7,114 nucleotides of DNA, from assembly GCA_009774255.1 (NCBI GenBank), contig VSNK01000282.1:1-7114 (forward strand), given 5' to 3'. The stretch's first letter is position 1. Every line of letters begins with the position of its first letter. Positions 1 through 5,943 of this stretch are shown piece after piece. The stretch is from Faecalicatena sp. GTDB taxonomy: Bacteria > Bacillota > Clostridia > Lachnospirales > Lachnospiraceae. The notes below the pieces were generated by a model. That model was not told where the DNA came from. It searched no databases and saw only the letters and a list, made by a program, of their open reading frames with translations. The position numbers were made by a program, and so were the translations under genes.

Positions 1-14
1 TAATTACATGATGA

Positions 15-40
15 AAGCGTCAAAAGATATTTTGACGCTT
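15..40. repeat. Perfect 11-bp inverted repeat (hairpin) at left edge
   Basis: AAGCGTCAAAA (15-25) is followed by a GATA loop and its exact reverse complement TTTTGACGCTT (30-40). There is no T-run after either arm, and the A/T tracts sit at the loop side of the stem, so it does not look like a classical intrinsic terminator on either strand. It directly abuts the folded region at 41-204 and may be part of the same element, or may mark the end of a gene lying left of the window. The repeat is seen directly; its role is unknown. Confidence 0.75.
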
Positions 41-204
41 ATGATACACGGATTTCTCCGCGCTTTGCGCTCCCGAAATCCTAAAACACCTCAAATCTGC
101 TCATTTTTCTACGAAAAATGGCTACTTTTCGGTGTTTTTTGCGTCCCAAAGTCATGCTTTTTCATGCAAGCATGAAACGCATGACCTTTTGATACTTGTA
201 TCAT
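41..204. other. Multi-stem structured intergenic element (possible RNA or palindromic repeat element)
   Basis: About 160 nt can fold into a closed junction. The closing stem is ATGATAC (41-47) with GTATCAT (198-204). Arm 1 is GGATTTC (50-56) with GAAATCC (75-81), capped by GCGC/GCGC (60-63, 67-70). Arm 2 is AAAACACC (83-90) with GGTGTTTT (131-138), with an inner 8-bp hairpin CATTTTTC/GAAAAATG (102-109, 113-120). Arm 3 is GTCATGC (151-157) with GCATGAC (179-185) around TTTCATGC/GCATGAAA (160-167, 170-177). A competing short hairpin TGATAC/GTATCA lies at 190-203. No reading frame here looks protein-coding. Strand cannot be decided because the stems are symmetric. It could be a leader RNA of the ROK gene, a small RNA, or a multicopy non-autonomous palindromic element. 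I do not recognise it as a named riboswitch. Confidence 0.5.
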
Positions 205-223
205 TACATATATTGTTTATCTA
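189..223 (+). promoter_or_regulatory. Possible promoter region of the ROK repressor gene
   Basis: The AT-rich stretch before the ROK gene holds several weak sigma-A-like hexamers. TTGATA (189-194) and TTGTAT (196-201) could serve as -35 boxes, and TATATT (209-214) or TATCTA (218-223) as -10 boxes. The best-spaced pair is TTGTAT/TATCTA, 16 bp apart. The palindrome TGATAC-TT-GTATCA (190-203) overlaps the -35 candidates and could be an operator. None of the pairs is close to consensus, so this is only a candidate. Confidence 0.25.
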
Positions 224-249
224 ATTTGGAAAGGAGTTCGGTTTTCTCA

Positions 250-1461
250 ATGAAGAAACAAGCTTTGAATCTATCGACCTACACCTCAAAAAACATGCAG
301 TTTTTGAAAAACAGCAACCGCGCCGCCGTGATTCGTGCGCTTGCGTTAAAAAAAGCATCGAACCGGACGGAGCTTGCCGTATATCTGCATCTTACACGGA
401 TGGCCATCAGCAATATCGTAAATGAGCTGCGCGAGGAAGACTTTATCCGGGAATCAGAGTCGGAGACTCCCTGTTTTGGTCAGCCTTCTAACGGAAGGCC
501 TCCGAAGCAGTTGACGCTTACGGATTGGTCCATAACCTCTATCTGTGTAAATATCCGCAGATATTCGGTTTCCTGTATGCTCATGGATATCAATGGAAAT
601 ACGGATTTCCATTCTTCCTCACAGCTTCCGAAAGAAGCGGACAACCAGATTCTTATGGACACGCTTATCGCACAGATCGGGGATATTATCACCAAAGCTT
701 CCGATATTCCGATTATTGGGATTGGGATTGCCTCCATCGGCCCGCTGGATATTTATAAAAAATATTTGCTGAACCCGCCGGATTTCAGGAATATTAGAGA
801 TTTGAATATCGGAGAAATTTTGGAAGCGCATTTTCATCTGCCTGTTTACCTGGATAATGATATGAACTGTGCTTCTCTGGCGGAGCTTTTCTTCGGAAAC
901 GGCATTTCCCGCCGTGACCTGGTATTTCTCGGGTTTTCCTCCGGGGTAGGAGCCGGAGTCATCATGAACGAAAAAATCCTGCACGGTTTTGGAGGGTTCG
1001 CGGGAGAGGTGGGGCATATTTCGATCAATCCCTTCGGGCCTCTGTGCCCCTGCGGCCAGCATGGCTGTATAGAGCTCTATACGATGGGTGATAACATTTT
1101 AAAAAATGTAGGTGTCAAAACCTTCGATGAATTGAATCGGATTCTGGATGCGGAGGACCCGCCTCAATTTATCTTAAACTGTATACAGGAATATCTGAAT
1201 GCGATGTATTCTCTGGTTGTAGCCGTAGCCAACAGCTATGATCCCGATATCCTTATCATGGGAGATATCGATTCCGTGTTCATCAACCGCTTTATACCGG
1301 AGTTGGAAGAATACATGAATTCGCATATGCTGAACCACGGATACAAGCACATAAAAATCCTGCCTTCCGCAATCGGGAATACAGCCCCCCTGTATGGTGC
1401 CGGCAGTATTGTTTTCCAACGTGTCTTTGACGGTGAGCTTGCCTTGACACCCACCGTATAG
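250..1461 (+). CDS. ROK-family transcriptional repressor (NagC/XylR type)
   Basis: A cytoplasmic sugar-responsive DNA-binding regulator of 403 aa, the usual length for ROK repressors. An N-terminal winged helix-turn-helix lies at about residues 20-66 (NRTELAVYLHLTRMAISNIV region), followed by the GRPPK wing-type segment at 82-86. The ROK sugar-binding domain follows: LDNDMN (201-206), FLGFSSGVGAGV (226-237), GEVGH (252-256) and the CPCGQHGC zinc site (266-273). The expected zinc ligands H256, C266, C268 and C273 are all present, as are E253 and E275. The DxGxT phosphate-binding motif of ROK kinases is replaced by VNIRRYSV (100-107), so it should be a regulator and not a glucokinase. The start at 250 follows GGAAAGGAG (228-236), with a rather long 13-nt gap; the in-frame TTG at 196 lies upstream of this site and was not used. 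It probably regulates the epimerase-like gene 68 bp downstream. The effector sugar is not deducible. Confidence 0.9.
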   Translation: MKKQALNLSTYTSKNMQFLKNSNRAAVIRALALKKASNRTELAVYLHLTRMAISNIVNELREEDFIRESESETPCFGQPSNGRPPKQLTLTDWSITSICVNIRRYSVSCMLMDINGNTDFHSSSQLPKEADNQILMDTLIAQIGDIITKASDIPIIGIGIASIGPLDIYKKYLLNPPDFRNIRDLNIGEILEAHFHLPVYLDNDMNCASLAELFFGNGISRRDLVFLGFSSGVGAGVIMNEKILHGFGGFAGEVGHISINPFGPLCPCGQHGCIELYTMGDNILKNVGVKTFDELNRILDAEDPPQFILNCIQEYLNAMYSLVVAVANSYDPDILIMGDIDSVFINRFIPELEEYMNSHMLNHGYKHIKILPSAIGNTAPLYGAGSIVFQRVFDGELALTPTV

Positions 1462-1478
1462 GCTGTGAGTATCACTCA
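1444..1478 (+). promoter_or_regulatory. Candidate promoter and operator-like palindrome before the epimerase-like gene
   Basis: A perfect TTGACA hexamer (1444-1449) sits within the last codons of the ROK gene. At 17 bp spacing the -10 would be GAGTAT (1467-1472), a poor match. That position is overlapped by the inverted repeat TGAGT-ATC-ACTCA (1466-1478). A repressor bound there would block the promoter, which would fit control by the ROK protein. The hexamer and palindrome are seen directly; promoter activity and binding are inference. Confidence 0.3.
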
Positions 1479-1501
1479 TGAATCTGTACACATGGATTGA
1501 T

Positions 1502-1516
1502 GCTGCCCGGGGCAGC
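1502..1516 (+). promoter_or_regulatory. GC-rich palindrome abutting the ribosome binding site
   Basis: GCTGCCCGGGGCAGC is a perfect 7+1+7 inverted repeat that ends one base before the Shine-Dalgarno GGAAAGGAG (1517-1525) of the epimerase-like gene. In RNA it could form a six-pair stem with a CGG loop right beside the ribosome landing site; in DNA it could be an operator half-site pair. No T-run follows, so it is not a terminator. Its function is unproven. Confidence 0.4.
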
Positions 1517-1529
1517 GGAAAGGAGAAAA

Positions 1530-2546
1530 ATGGAGAGGACATATCAAGAAATACGAGAATATATTGGGGATGAAAATCAGTTGATGCCATTTCAGATCGG
1601 AAAGCTGACCGGCGGATTCCGGGAAGGGGTTTCTTTTGCGGAGATCAGCAACGGCGGAAACCTTTCGGTAACGGTGTTGCCGGACCGCTGCATGGATATC
1701 TATCAAGTTCGATACAAAGGCAAAAATATGAATTACCTTGCGCCATGCGGTATCGTCGCGCCGGAATATTATGACGCTCAGGGATATCGCTGGCTTAGAA
1801 GTTTTTTTGTGGGAATGCTTACAACCCTTGGCCTGCAGCACATCGGAAAGCCTTTTGTCAAAGCGGACGGTGAAGAATTGGGGCTGCATGGCAGAATTGA
1901 TCATACACCGGCCGAACATGTCCGATATACACGCGGAATAGAAGAGGAACGCCCGATGCTGCTCCTGGAGGGGAGGATGAGGGAGGCAAGACTTTTCGGA
2001 GAAAATCTTACGTTAAACAGATCGTTAAAATTTAAATATGAAGAGGATTGTATCTGGCTGACAGATACGGTAACAAATCATGGCTTCGGAAACCGGGAAT
2101 TTATGTATGGATTACACTTGAATTATGGCTATCCGCTTTTGGAGGAAGGGACGAAACTGATCCTTGAGAGTCAAAAGGTGACCCCGCGTGAAGAAAATGC
2201 GGCCAGATACGTCGACACATGGCAGCAGGTGGAGAGTCCACAGTACCCTTATCAGGAAAGGTGCTATTTTCACGAATTGGAAGCAGATAAAAATGGAATA
2301 TCACAGTATACCCTTTTTAATGAAAAACGTAAAATCGGCGTGAATGTCCAATATAAAAAAGAAGATCTGCCCTTCTTCTGCCAATGGAAGATGCTTGGAA
2401 AAGGGGAGTATGTAATGGGCCTGGAACCAACGAATGTATTTATGGACGGCCCGAAAATCGGAGAGCCGGGCTGCACGGCGCCGGTGCTGGGGCCGGGAGA
2501 AAGCAAGAAGTATACGGTAAAAATCAGCTTTATTGATCAAATATAA
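1530..2546 (+). CDS. DUF4432 / aldose 1-epimerase-like protein
   Basis: A 338-aa soluble protein of the galactose-mutarotase-like superfamily, recognised by its resemblance to DUF4432 ('aldose 1-epimerase family') proteins. Such proteins are thought to interconvert sugar anomers or bind sugars, and few have a tested substrate. Visible features in order are the LPDRCMDI segment (50-57), a conserved-looking W88, LHGRI with H120 (119-123), LHLNYGYPLL with H196 (195-204) and LEPTN with E299 (298-302). Two histidines plus a late glutamate match the general catalytic layout of the superfamily, but assigning catalysis to these residues is inference. There is no signal peptide or membrane segment, so it should be cytoplasmic. 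The ATG at 1530 was chosen because GGAAAGGAG (1517-1525) lies just before it; an ATG 33 bp upstream lacks a ribosome site. It follows the ROK gene on the same strand and is followed by a terminator, so the two form a regulator-enzyme unit. Confidence 0.85.
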   Translation: MERTYQEIREYIGDENQLMPFQIGKLTGGFREGVSFAEISNGGNLSVTVLPDRCMDIYQVRYKGKNMNYLAPCGIVAPEYYDAQGYRWLRSFFVGMLTTLGLQHIGKPFVKADGEELGLHGRIDHTPAEHVRYTRGIEEERPMLLLEGRMREARLFGENLTLNRSLKFKYEEDCIWLTDTVTNHGFGNREFMYGLHLNYGYPLLEEGTKLILESQKVTPREENAARYVDTWQQVESPQYPYQERCYFHELEADKNGISQYTLFNEKRKIGVNVQYKKEDLPFFCQWKMLGKGEYVMGLEPTNVFMDGPKIGEPGCTAPVLGPGESKKYTVKISFIDQI

Positions 2547-2562
2547 TGACAGAATGATGCGA

Positions 2563-2597
2563 AAAAGACCAGAGTAAAAAATCTGGTCTTTTCGTTT
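2563..2597 (+). terminator. Intrinsic terminator after the epimerase-like gene
   Basis: AAAAGACCAGA (2563-2573) pairs perfectly with TCTGGTCTTTT (2582-2592) across an 8-nt A-rich loop, and a T-rich tail (TTTTCGTTT) follows. It starts 16 bp after the stop codon. The A-tract before and T-tract after make it potentially active in both directions. It separates the ROK/epimerase unit from the MATE gene. Confidence 0.85.
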
Positions 2598-2624
2598 AAG
2601 AAGCGACCCGGCAATCTAAAAATG

Positions 2625-2633
2625 TGTTATGAT
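2625..2633 (+). promoter_or_regulatory. Extended -10 promoter candidate for the MATE gene
   Basis: TGTTATGAT contains a TGn extension and a TATGAT -10 hexamer (five of six to consensus), 37 bp before the first MATE ATG and downstream of the preceding terminator. No good -35 hexamer is visible at 16-18 bp, which is tolerable for an extended -10 promoter. The stretch between here and 2670 is purine-rich and contains only a two-codon ORF (ATG at 2642). Confidence 0.45.
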
Positions 2634-2669
2634 GTAAAGGAATGAGTTAAAGAAAATAAGACAAAGGAA

Positions 2670-2744
2670 ATGAATCAAAAGGAAATGAATCAGACAAAAA
2701 TGAATCAAACAAAAATGAATCAAACAGGAATGAATCAGACAGGG
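2670..2744 (+). repeat. Five tandem 15-bp units, each beginning ATGAATCA
   Basis: Units start at 2670, 2685, 2700, 2715 and 2730. All fit the pattern ATGAATCA followed by seven purine-rich bases, and in frame they encode MNQKE, MNQTK, MNQTK, MNQTG, MNQTG. They form the extreme 5' end of the MATE reading frame. Because 15 is a multiple of three, gain or loss of units keeps the frame. Every unit offers a fresh ATG, so the true translation start is uncertain. AAAGGAA precedes the first ATG too closely for an ideal ribosome site and sits about 15 nt before the second. Confidence 0.9.
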
Positions 2745-4085
2745 GCTTCGTTTTTCAGGCAGTTTTTTTCGTTGTATATCGCTCTGGTGCTGCAGAATGT
2801 GGTGACATTGAGCGTCAATCTGACAGACAATGTGATGTTGGGGGCGTACAGTGAAACCTCTCTTGCAGGAGTGGCGGCGGCAACCCCGAGCGTGTTCGTG
2901 TACCAGATGCGGCTGGCAGCTTTCGGGTAGGGGATGGTCATCCTTGGGAGCCAGTACTGGGGAAAACAGCAGACAAAGCCCATGAAAAAAATTGCGGCCA
3001 TGATGATGCAGCACGGGCTGGTGGTCATGGCGATGCTGTTTGTGTTGATCAGTCTATTCCCGGAGCGGGCGATCGGACTTTTTACCACGGATGGCCCTAT
3101 CATTGTGGAAGGGGCAGGATATCTGCGGCTGATCCGGTTTACCTATCTGTTCTTTGCGGTGACCCAGCTTTTGTTGGCCGTACTGCGGAGTATGCAGATT
3201 GTGAAAATCGCGCTGTACCTGTCGGCCATGACATTTTTTGTGAATTGCGGAATGAATTATGTGCTGATCTTCGGAAGATTCGGCATGCCCAAGATGGGGG
3301 CGGAAGGAGCGGCAGTAGGGACGCTGACCGCCCGGATCCTGGAAACTGTGGTGCTGATTCTGTACATAGCAAAAACAGAAAAAAGCCTGTGCCTGCGGGT
3401 GCGGGATTTCTTTCGGTTTGACCGGCTGCTCTGGAGGGACTACATAAAGGTGACGCTGCCGATCCTGGTGACAAACGGCCTGTGGGGCGTCAACACGGCG
3501 CTGCAGACTGCCATCCTTGGACATATGACCGCAGCGGCGATCGCGGCAAACAGCGCAGCCTCCAATCTGTTCCTCCTGGTAAAATCCACGGCTGTCGGCG
3601 CGGCTTCAGCTGCCGGCGTCATGATCGGAAAGGCCATCGGCGGCGGGGACATGGAACAGGTAAAGGAGTATGCCCGGCGCCTGCAGAAGGTATTTCTCGG
3701 AATCGGGATCTGCTCCGGAATCGCACTGTTTTTTCTGAGGATTCCGGTGCTTGGCCTGTACGACCTGCGCCCGGAGACCAAAGCCATGGCAAATACATTT
3801 CTCATGATCTTAAGCGCGGTGGATGTGGGAATGTCATACCAGATGCCCACCAATACGGGGATCATCCGGGGCGGCGGGGACACCATGTTCGTAGTGAAGA
3901 TGGATCTGATCAGTATCTGGCTCATCGTGCTGCCGCTGTCGTTTTTTATGGCATTCGTGGTGAAGGCGTCTCCGGCAGTGGTGGTGTGGTGCCTCAATGC
4001 GGATCAGTTCTTTAAATGCGTGCCGGCATTTGTGCGGTGCAATTCATGGAAATGGATCCGGAAGCTGACACGGGATGGCCAGTGA
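2670..4085 (+). pseudogene. MATE-family multidrug/Na+ efflux protein, interrupted by one in-frame TAG
   Basis: Read through the stop, the frame gives 471 codons, the normal length for a MATE exporter plus about 23 extra N-terminal residues. MATE proteins are 12-helix inner-membrane antiporters that expel drugs or metabolites using Na+ or H+. The first part (2670-2927) carries helix 1-2 sequence including NLTDNVMLGAYSETSLAGVA. A TAG at 2928-2930 follows AAFG. The same frame then resumes directly with GMVILGSQYWGK, a hallmark MATE segment, and runs intact to a typical C-terminus (WKWIRKLTRDGQ) at 4085. From memory of the family, the stop replaces an acidic residue in a G-E/D-G motif, which one GAG-to-TAG change would explain. 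No frameshift or second lesion is visible, so the damage is recent, or is an error in the assembly. Reinitiation at ATG 2934, three bases after the TAG, is possible but would omit the first helices. It has its own promoter and terminator candidates. Confidence 0.8.
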
Positions 4086-4203
4086 ACTGTAACGTGGACA
4101 GCAACGACGGGTATAAGAATGTAGGCAGGCTGGGCATTGCGTTCTTTCAGAAGAAATGTCTGGTGAAAAAATGTGAAAAGAGGCGGGGGCTCAACGGCGG
4201 AAG

Positions 4204-4250
4204 GGTTGGAGGCTCCCTGGAGCATCCAACCGCACAGCTGGATTTTTTTT
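4204..4250 (+). terminator. Probable terminator at the convergent junction
   Basis: GGTTGGA-G-GCTCC (4204-4216) pairs with GGAGC-A-TCCAACC (4219-4231), a long stem with one G/A mismatch and a tight loop. A run of eight T follows at 4243-4250. The 11-nt gap between stem and T-run is unusual; a weaker alternative stem ATCCA/TGGAT (4224-4228, 4239-4243) abuts the T-run. It lies 120 bp after the MATE stop and just past the end of the - strand genes. The rest of 4086-4273 shows no gene. Confidence 0.5.
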
Positions 4251-4273
4251 AGGCTGTTCGATTTGTAACGCAT

Positions 4274-5062
4274 TCAGCTAATTGGAGAGTCGTCTGGCGG
4301 CGGCCAGGCGACTGCAAGAGCAAACAGATACCTTATATATTCCGCCGTCATATCCACGCGCGGCGAATTTTTGATCACGCCCAGGTATACATCCTCCTCA
4401 AAGCCTGCCTGCCGGAAAACATTTGTCTCCGACACGTTAAGCCCCATCGGATACTCCTCCGTCACAGCCTGGTATTCCAGAGAATCATCCTGCAGCAGCT
4501 CGTCGGCGTTGTCTTCCAGTATGACCGTGCCGGAAACCAGGTACGGCTCCCATTTGGATGCACTCTGCAAATCCGTATCCCGGAGCAGTTCTTCCATATT
4601 ATAGAGATACCCGTTCTGCGAAAATGCGTCAAATGCTTCCCGGTTCATGAGCACCACATCCAGCTTCTCATCATCGATCGAAGCAATGATCTTTACGCGG
4701 GAAGCATAGGCGTACTCGTGATTGGGGGCATCGGGATCATCGGTGAGATTGATTCCCGTATACAGTTCCAGATCCGTTTTGGAAATATCGGCGCCCAGGA
4801 AATCCAGGAAACCGCCGTTCAGTCCATCGGTGAGCTGTTCCCCTGCGGATACATTTACAAGGGCGGTATAAAGCAAAATCTCCTTTTTGGAAAAATGGCC
4901 GTATACCGTATAGCCGACGATGTATAGACAGATCAGGCAGACTGCGATGGGAAACTTATAATAATCCCAGACATACTGCACCTTCTGTTTCCCGCTGAGG
5001 GAAGCCCATTTCTCATTCGAACTTTTTTTATAATGAATGCTTTTTCTTTCCTGTGATCCCAT
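4274..5062 (-). CDS. Single-pass membrane-anchored protein of unknown function, solute-binding-like
   Basis: I cannot name this 262-aa protein. Residues 1-36 are polar and basic with a WDYYKFP motif (32-38). A single strong membrane helix follows (about 38-57), and the remaining roughly 200 residues should be extracytoplasmic, held by the uncleaved N-terminal anchor. The segment LDVVLMNREAFDAFSQNGYL (134-153) resembles the part of ABC solute-binding proteins that reports a bound-state domain, so a binding-protein-like fold is plausible, but this is inference. From memory, uncharacterised Lachnospiraceae membrane proteins share the basic start, the WDYYK-x-P motif and the anchor. The ATG follows AGAGGGG by 7 nt. 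It is the last gene of the - strand set, 83 bp after yesL, which suggests co-transcription and a shared role in sensing or transport of a sugar. The extreme C-terminus (WPPPDD) is proline-rich and acidic. Confidence 0.75.
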   Translation of the reverse strand: MGSQERKSIHYKKSSNEKWASLSGKQKVQYVWDYYKFPIAVCLICLYIVGYTVYGHFSKKEILLYTALVNVSAGEQLTDGLNGGFLDFLGADISKTDLELYTGINLTDDPDAPNHEYAYASRVKIIASIDDEKLDVVLMNREAFDAFSQNGYLYNMEELLRDTDLQSASKWEPYLVSGTVILEDNADELLQDDSLEYQAVTEEYPMGLNVSETNVFRQAGFEEDVYLGVIKNSPRVDMTAEYIRYLFALAVAWPPPDDSPIS

Positions 5063-5145
5063 GCAGATCCCCTCTCAAATTTTGTAATAGACTGCCGGAA
5101 ATATCTCCTGCCCTTTCCGTCCGCTTTCATAGCCTACAATTCCCC

Positions 5146-5784
5146 TCAATCTGCAGCCGTCCCATGTTCCTCCGTCTTTTCCTCGCAGAGCAGCAGGATA
5201 TTGGACAGGAGATACGAGCAAAGCAGCGCGCACAGGCCCTCCCCGAAAATGACAGCCGGAGTAAAAATGCGAACTATAACCAGCAGCATCGCGAAGTAGA
5301 TGACAGCCATCACCGCGGTACAGAACAGAAACCGGATCCCGATAAACAGCGCGTTTTTGAACATGGCGCCCACCGTATTGTCAAATCTGGCCAGAAGAGG
5401 AAAGATATACATCAGGACAACTGCATAGGCGGCCGCGGCTACAAAGAATATTGCTGTGCAGAGTGTCCAGAACGCATTTTCAAACCGCATATGATACAGG
5501 ACATATCCGTCGATGCCCAGCACGATCCCCGCTCCCAGCAGAATCAGCCAGATGACGGTGCCCTGCCGGAAATTTTCCCGGAAGGAGCGGAAAAAAGCCT
5601 GCGTGAGGTTTCCTTCCTCGTTTTTTGCAATTTTCAATGAAACATAGAAAAGCGCGGTGGTGGAGGCCCCGATCGTTACAATGGGAATACAGCAGATGAA
5701 CCACAAAATGTTCAGATAAACGCTGTATACGAGCTTGTTGATAAACTGCAGGACCGGTCCGTCCAGATTCAATAAATTCCTCAT
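5146..5784 (-). CDS. YesL-family (DUF624) integral membrane protein
   Basis: A 212-aa membrane protein with about five hydrophobic spans (roughly residues 18-42, 76-97, 105-130, 146-172 and 180-199). The first span contains FICCIPIVTIGASTTALFYV (29-48), the characteristic YesL/DUF624 stretch, and is followed by a conserved-looking K51. In Bacillus subtilis YesL is encoded in a rhamnogalacturonan-use gene cluster, and relatives usually lie beside ABC sugar transporters. The biochemical role is unknown. The start at 5784 was chosen for its strong AAGGAGG site 7 nt upstream; an ATG 87 bp further out would add a proline/glycine-rich, non-family leader covering this ribosome site. It lies 159 bp after the LacI gene and 83 bp before the anchored protein, all on the same strand. 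Control by the LacI regulator is likely but inferred. Confidence 0.88.
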   Translation of the reverse strand: MRNLLNLDGPVLQFINKLVYSVYLNILWFICCIPIVTIGASTTALFYVSLKIAKNEEGNLTQAFFRSFRENFRQGTVIWLILLGAGIVLGIDGYVLYHMRFENAFWTLCTAIFFVAAAAYAVVLMYIFPLLARFDNTVGAMFKNALFIGIRFLFCTAVMAVIYFAMLLVIVRIFTPAVIFGEGLCALLCSYLLSNILLLCEEKTEEHGTAAD

Positions 5785-5824
5785 GATATTCCTCCTTATG
5801 ATATTGCATTTGTATTCCTCACAG

Positions 5825-5940
5825 TGCAGCGCTCCGCCCTCTCCCCCGCGGTTCGGCGGCTTGCCTTTCAATGCAGCGCCCCTTCACATGTGGTTCGGCG
5901 GCTTCTTAAATAATGTAGCGCGCCCCCTCACCTGTAGTTC
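5825..5940 (-). repeat. Imperfect direct repeats in the yesL leader
   Basis: GGTTCGGCGGCTT occurs at 5850-5862 and exactly again at 5892-5904. TGCAGCGC occurs at 5825-5832 and 5872-5879, and as TGTAGCGC at 5914-5921. Each of the last two is followed by a C-rich tract ending in TCAC. The result is about two and a half copies of a unit of about 42-47 bp, given here as read on the + strand. The repeats fill the spacer between the end of lacI and the yesL ribosome site. They could be repeated protein-binding sites, a repeated RNA leader, or a decayed tandem duplication. No clear promoter is seen among them. Confidence 0.7.
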
Positions 5941-5943
5941 TCC

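Noticed and set aside
15..204. CRISPR array
   Set aside because: The repeats are inverted and differ from arm to arm; there are no regularly spaced identical direct repeats.
196..249. Longer ROK protein starting at TTG 196
   Set aside because: The ribosome binding site GGAAAGGAG (228-236) lies inside this extension and serves ATG 250; the extra 18 residues match nothing in the ROK family.
619..1062. Long open frames on the - strand across the ROK gene
   Set aside because: They are opposite-strand shadows of a clearly recognised gene, with no ribosome sites and no family-like sequence.
2928..2930. TAG as a coded pyrrolysine in the MATE gene
   Set aside because: Pyrrolysine is known mainly in methylamine methyltransferases, and nothing in this window suggests a suppressor system; mutation or sequencing error is simpler.
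3440..3997. Open - strand frame of 185 codons inside the MATE gene
   Set aside because: The + strand frame here is an intact MATE sequence; the - strand product is low-complexity and compositionally driven.
4016..4252. Small + strand ORF of 78 codons over the MATE 3' end
   Set aside because: It starts inside the MATE coding region in another frame, lacks a ribosome site and runs through the terminator hairpin.
5097..5108. Near-palindrome GGAAATATCTCC between yesL and the anchored-protein gene
   Set aside because: It is short, has one mismatch and no promoter beside it; likely chance.
4933..5130. Small - strand ORF (65 codons) bridging the yesL and anchored-protein genes
   Set aside because: It overlaps the start of the anchored-protein gene out of frame and lacks a good ribosome site.
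5785..5871. N-terminal extension of YesL from an ATG at 5871
   Set aside because: The extension is coded by the repeat-filled leader and contains the strong AAGGAGG site for ATG 5784; YesL proteins begin close to the latter.
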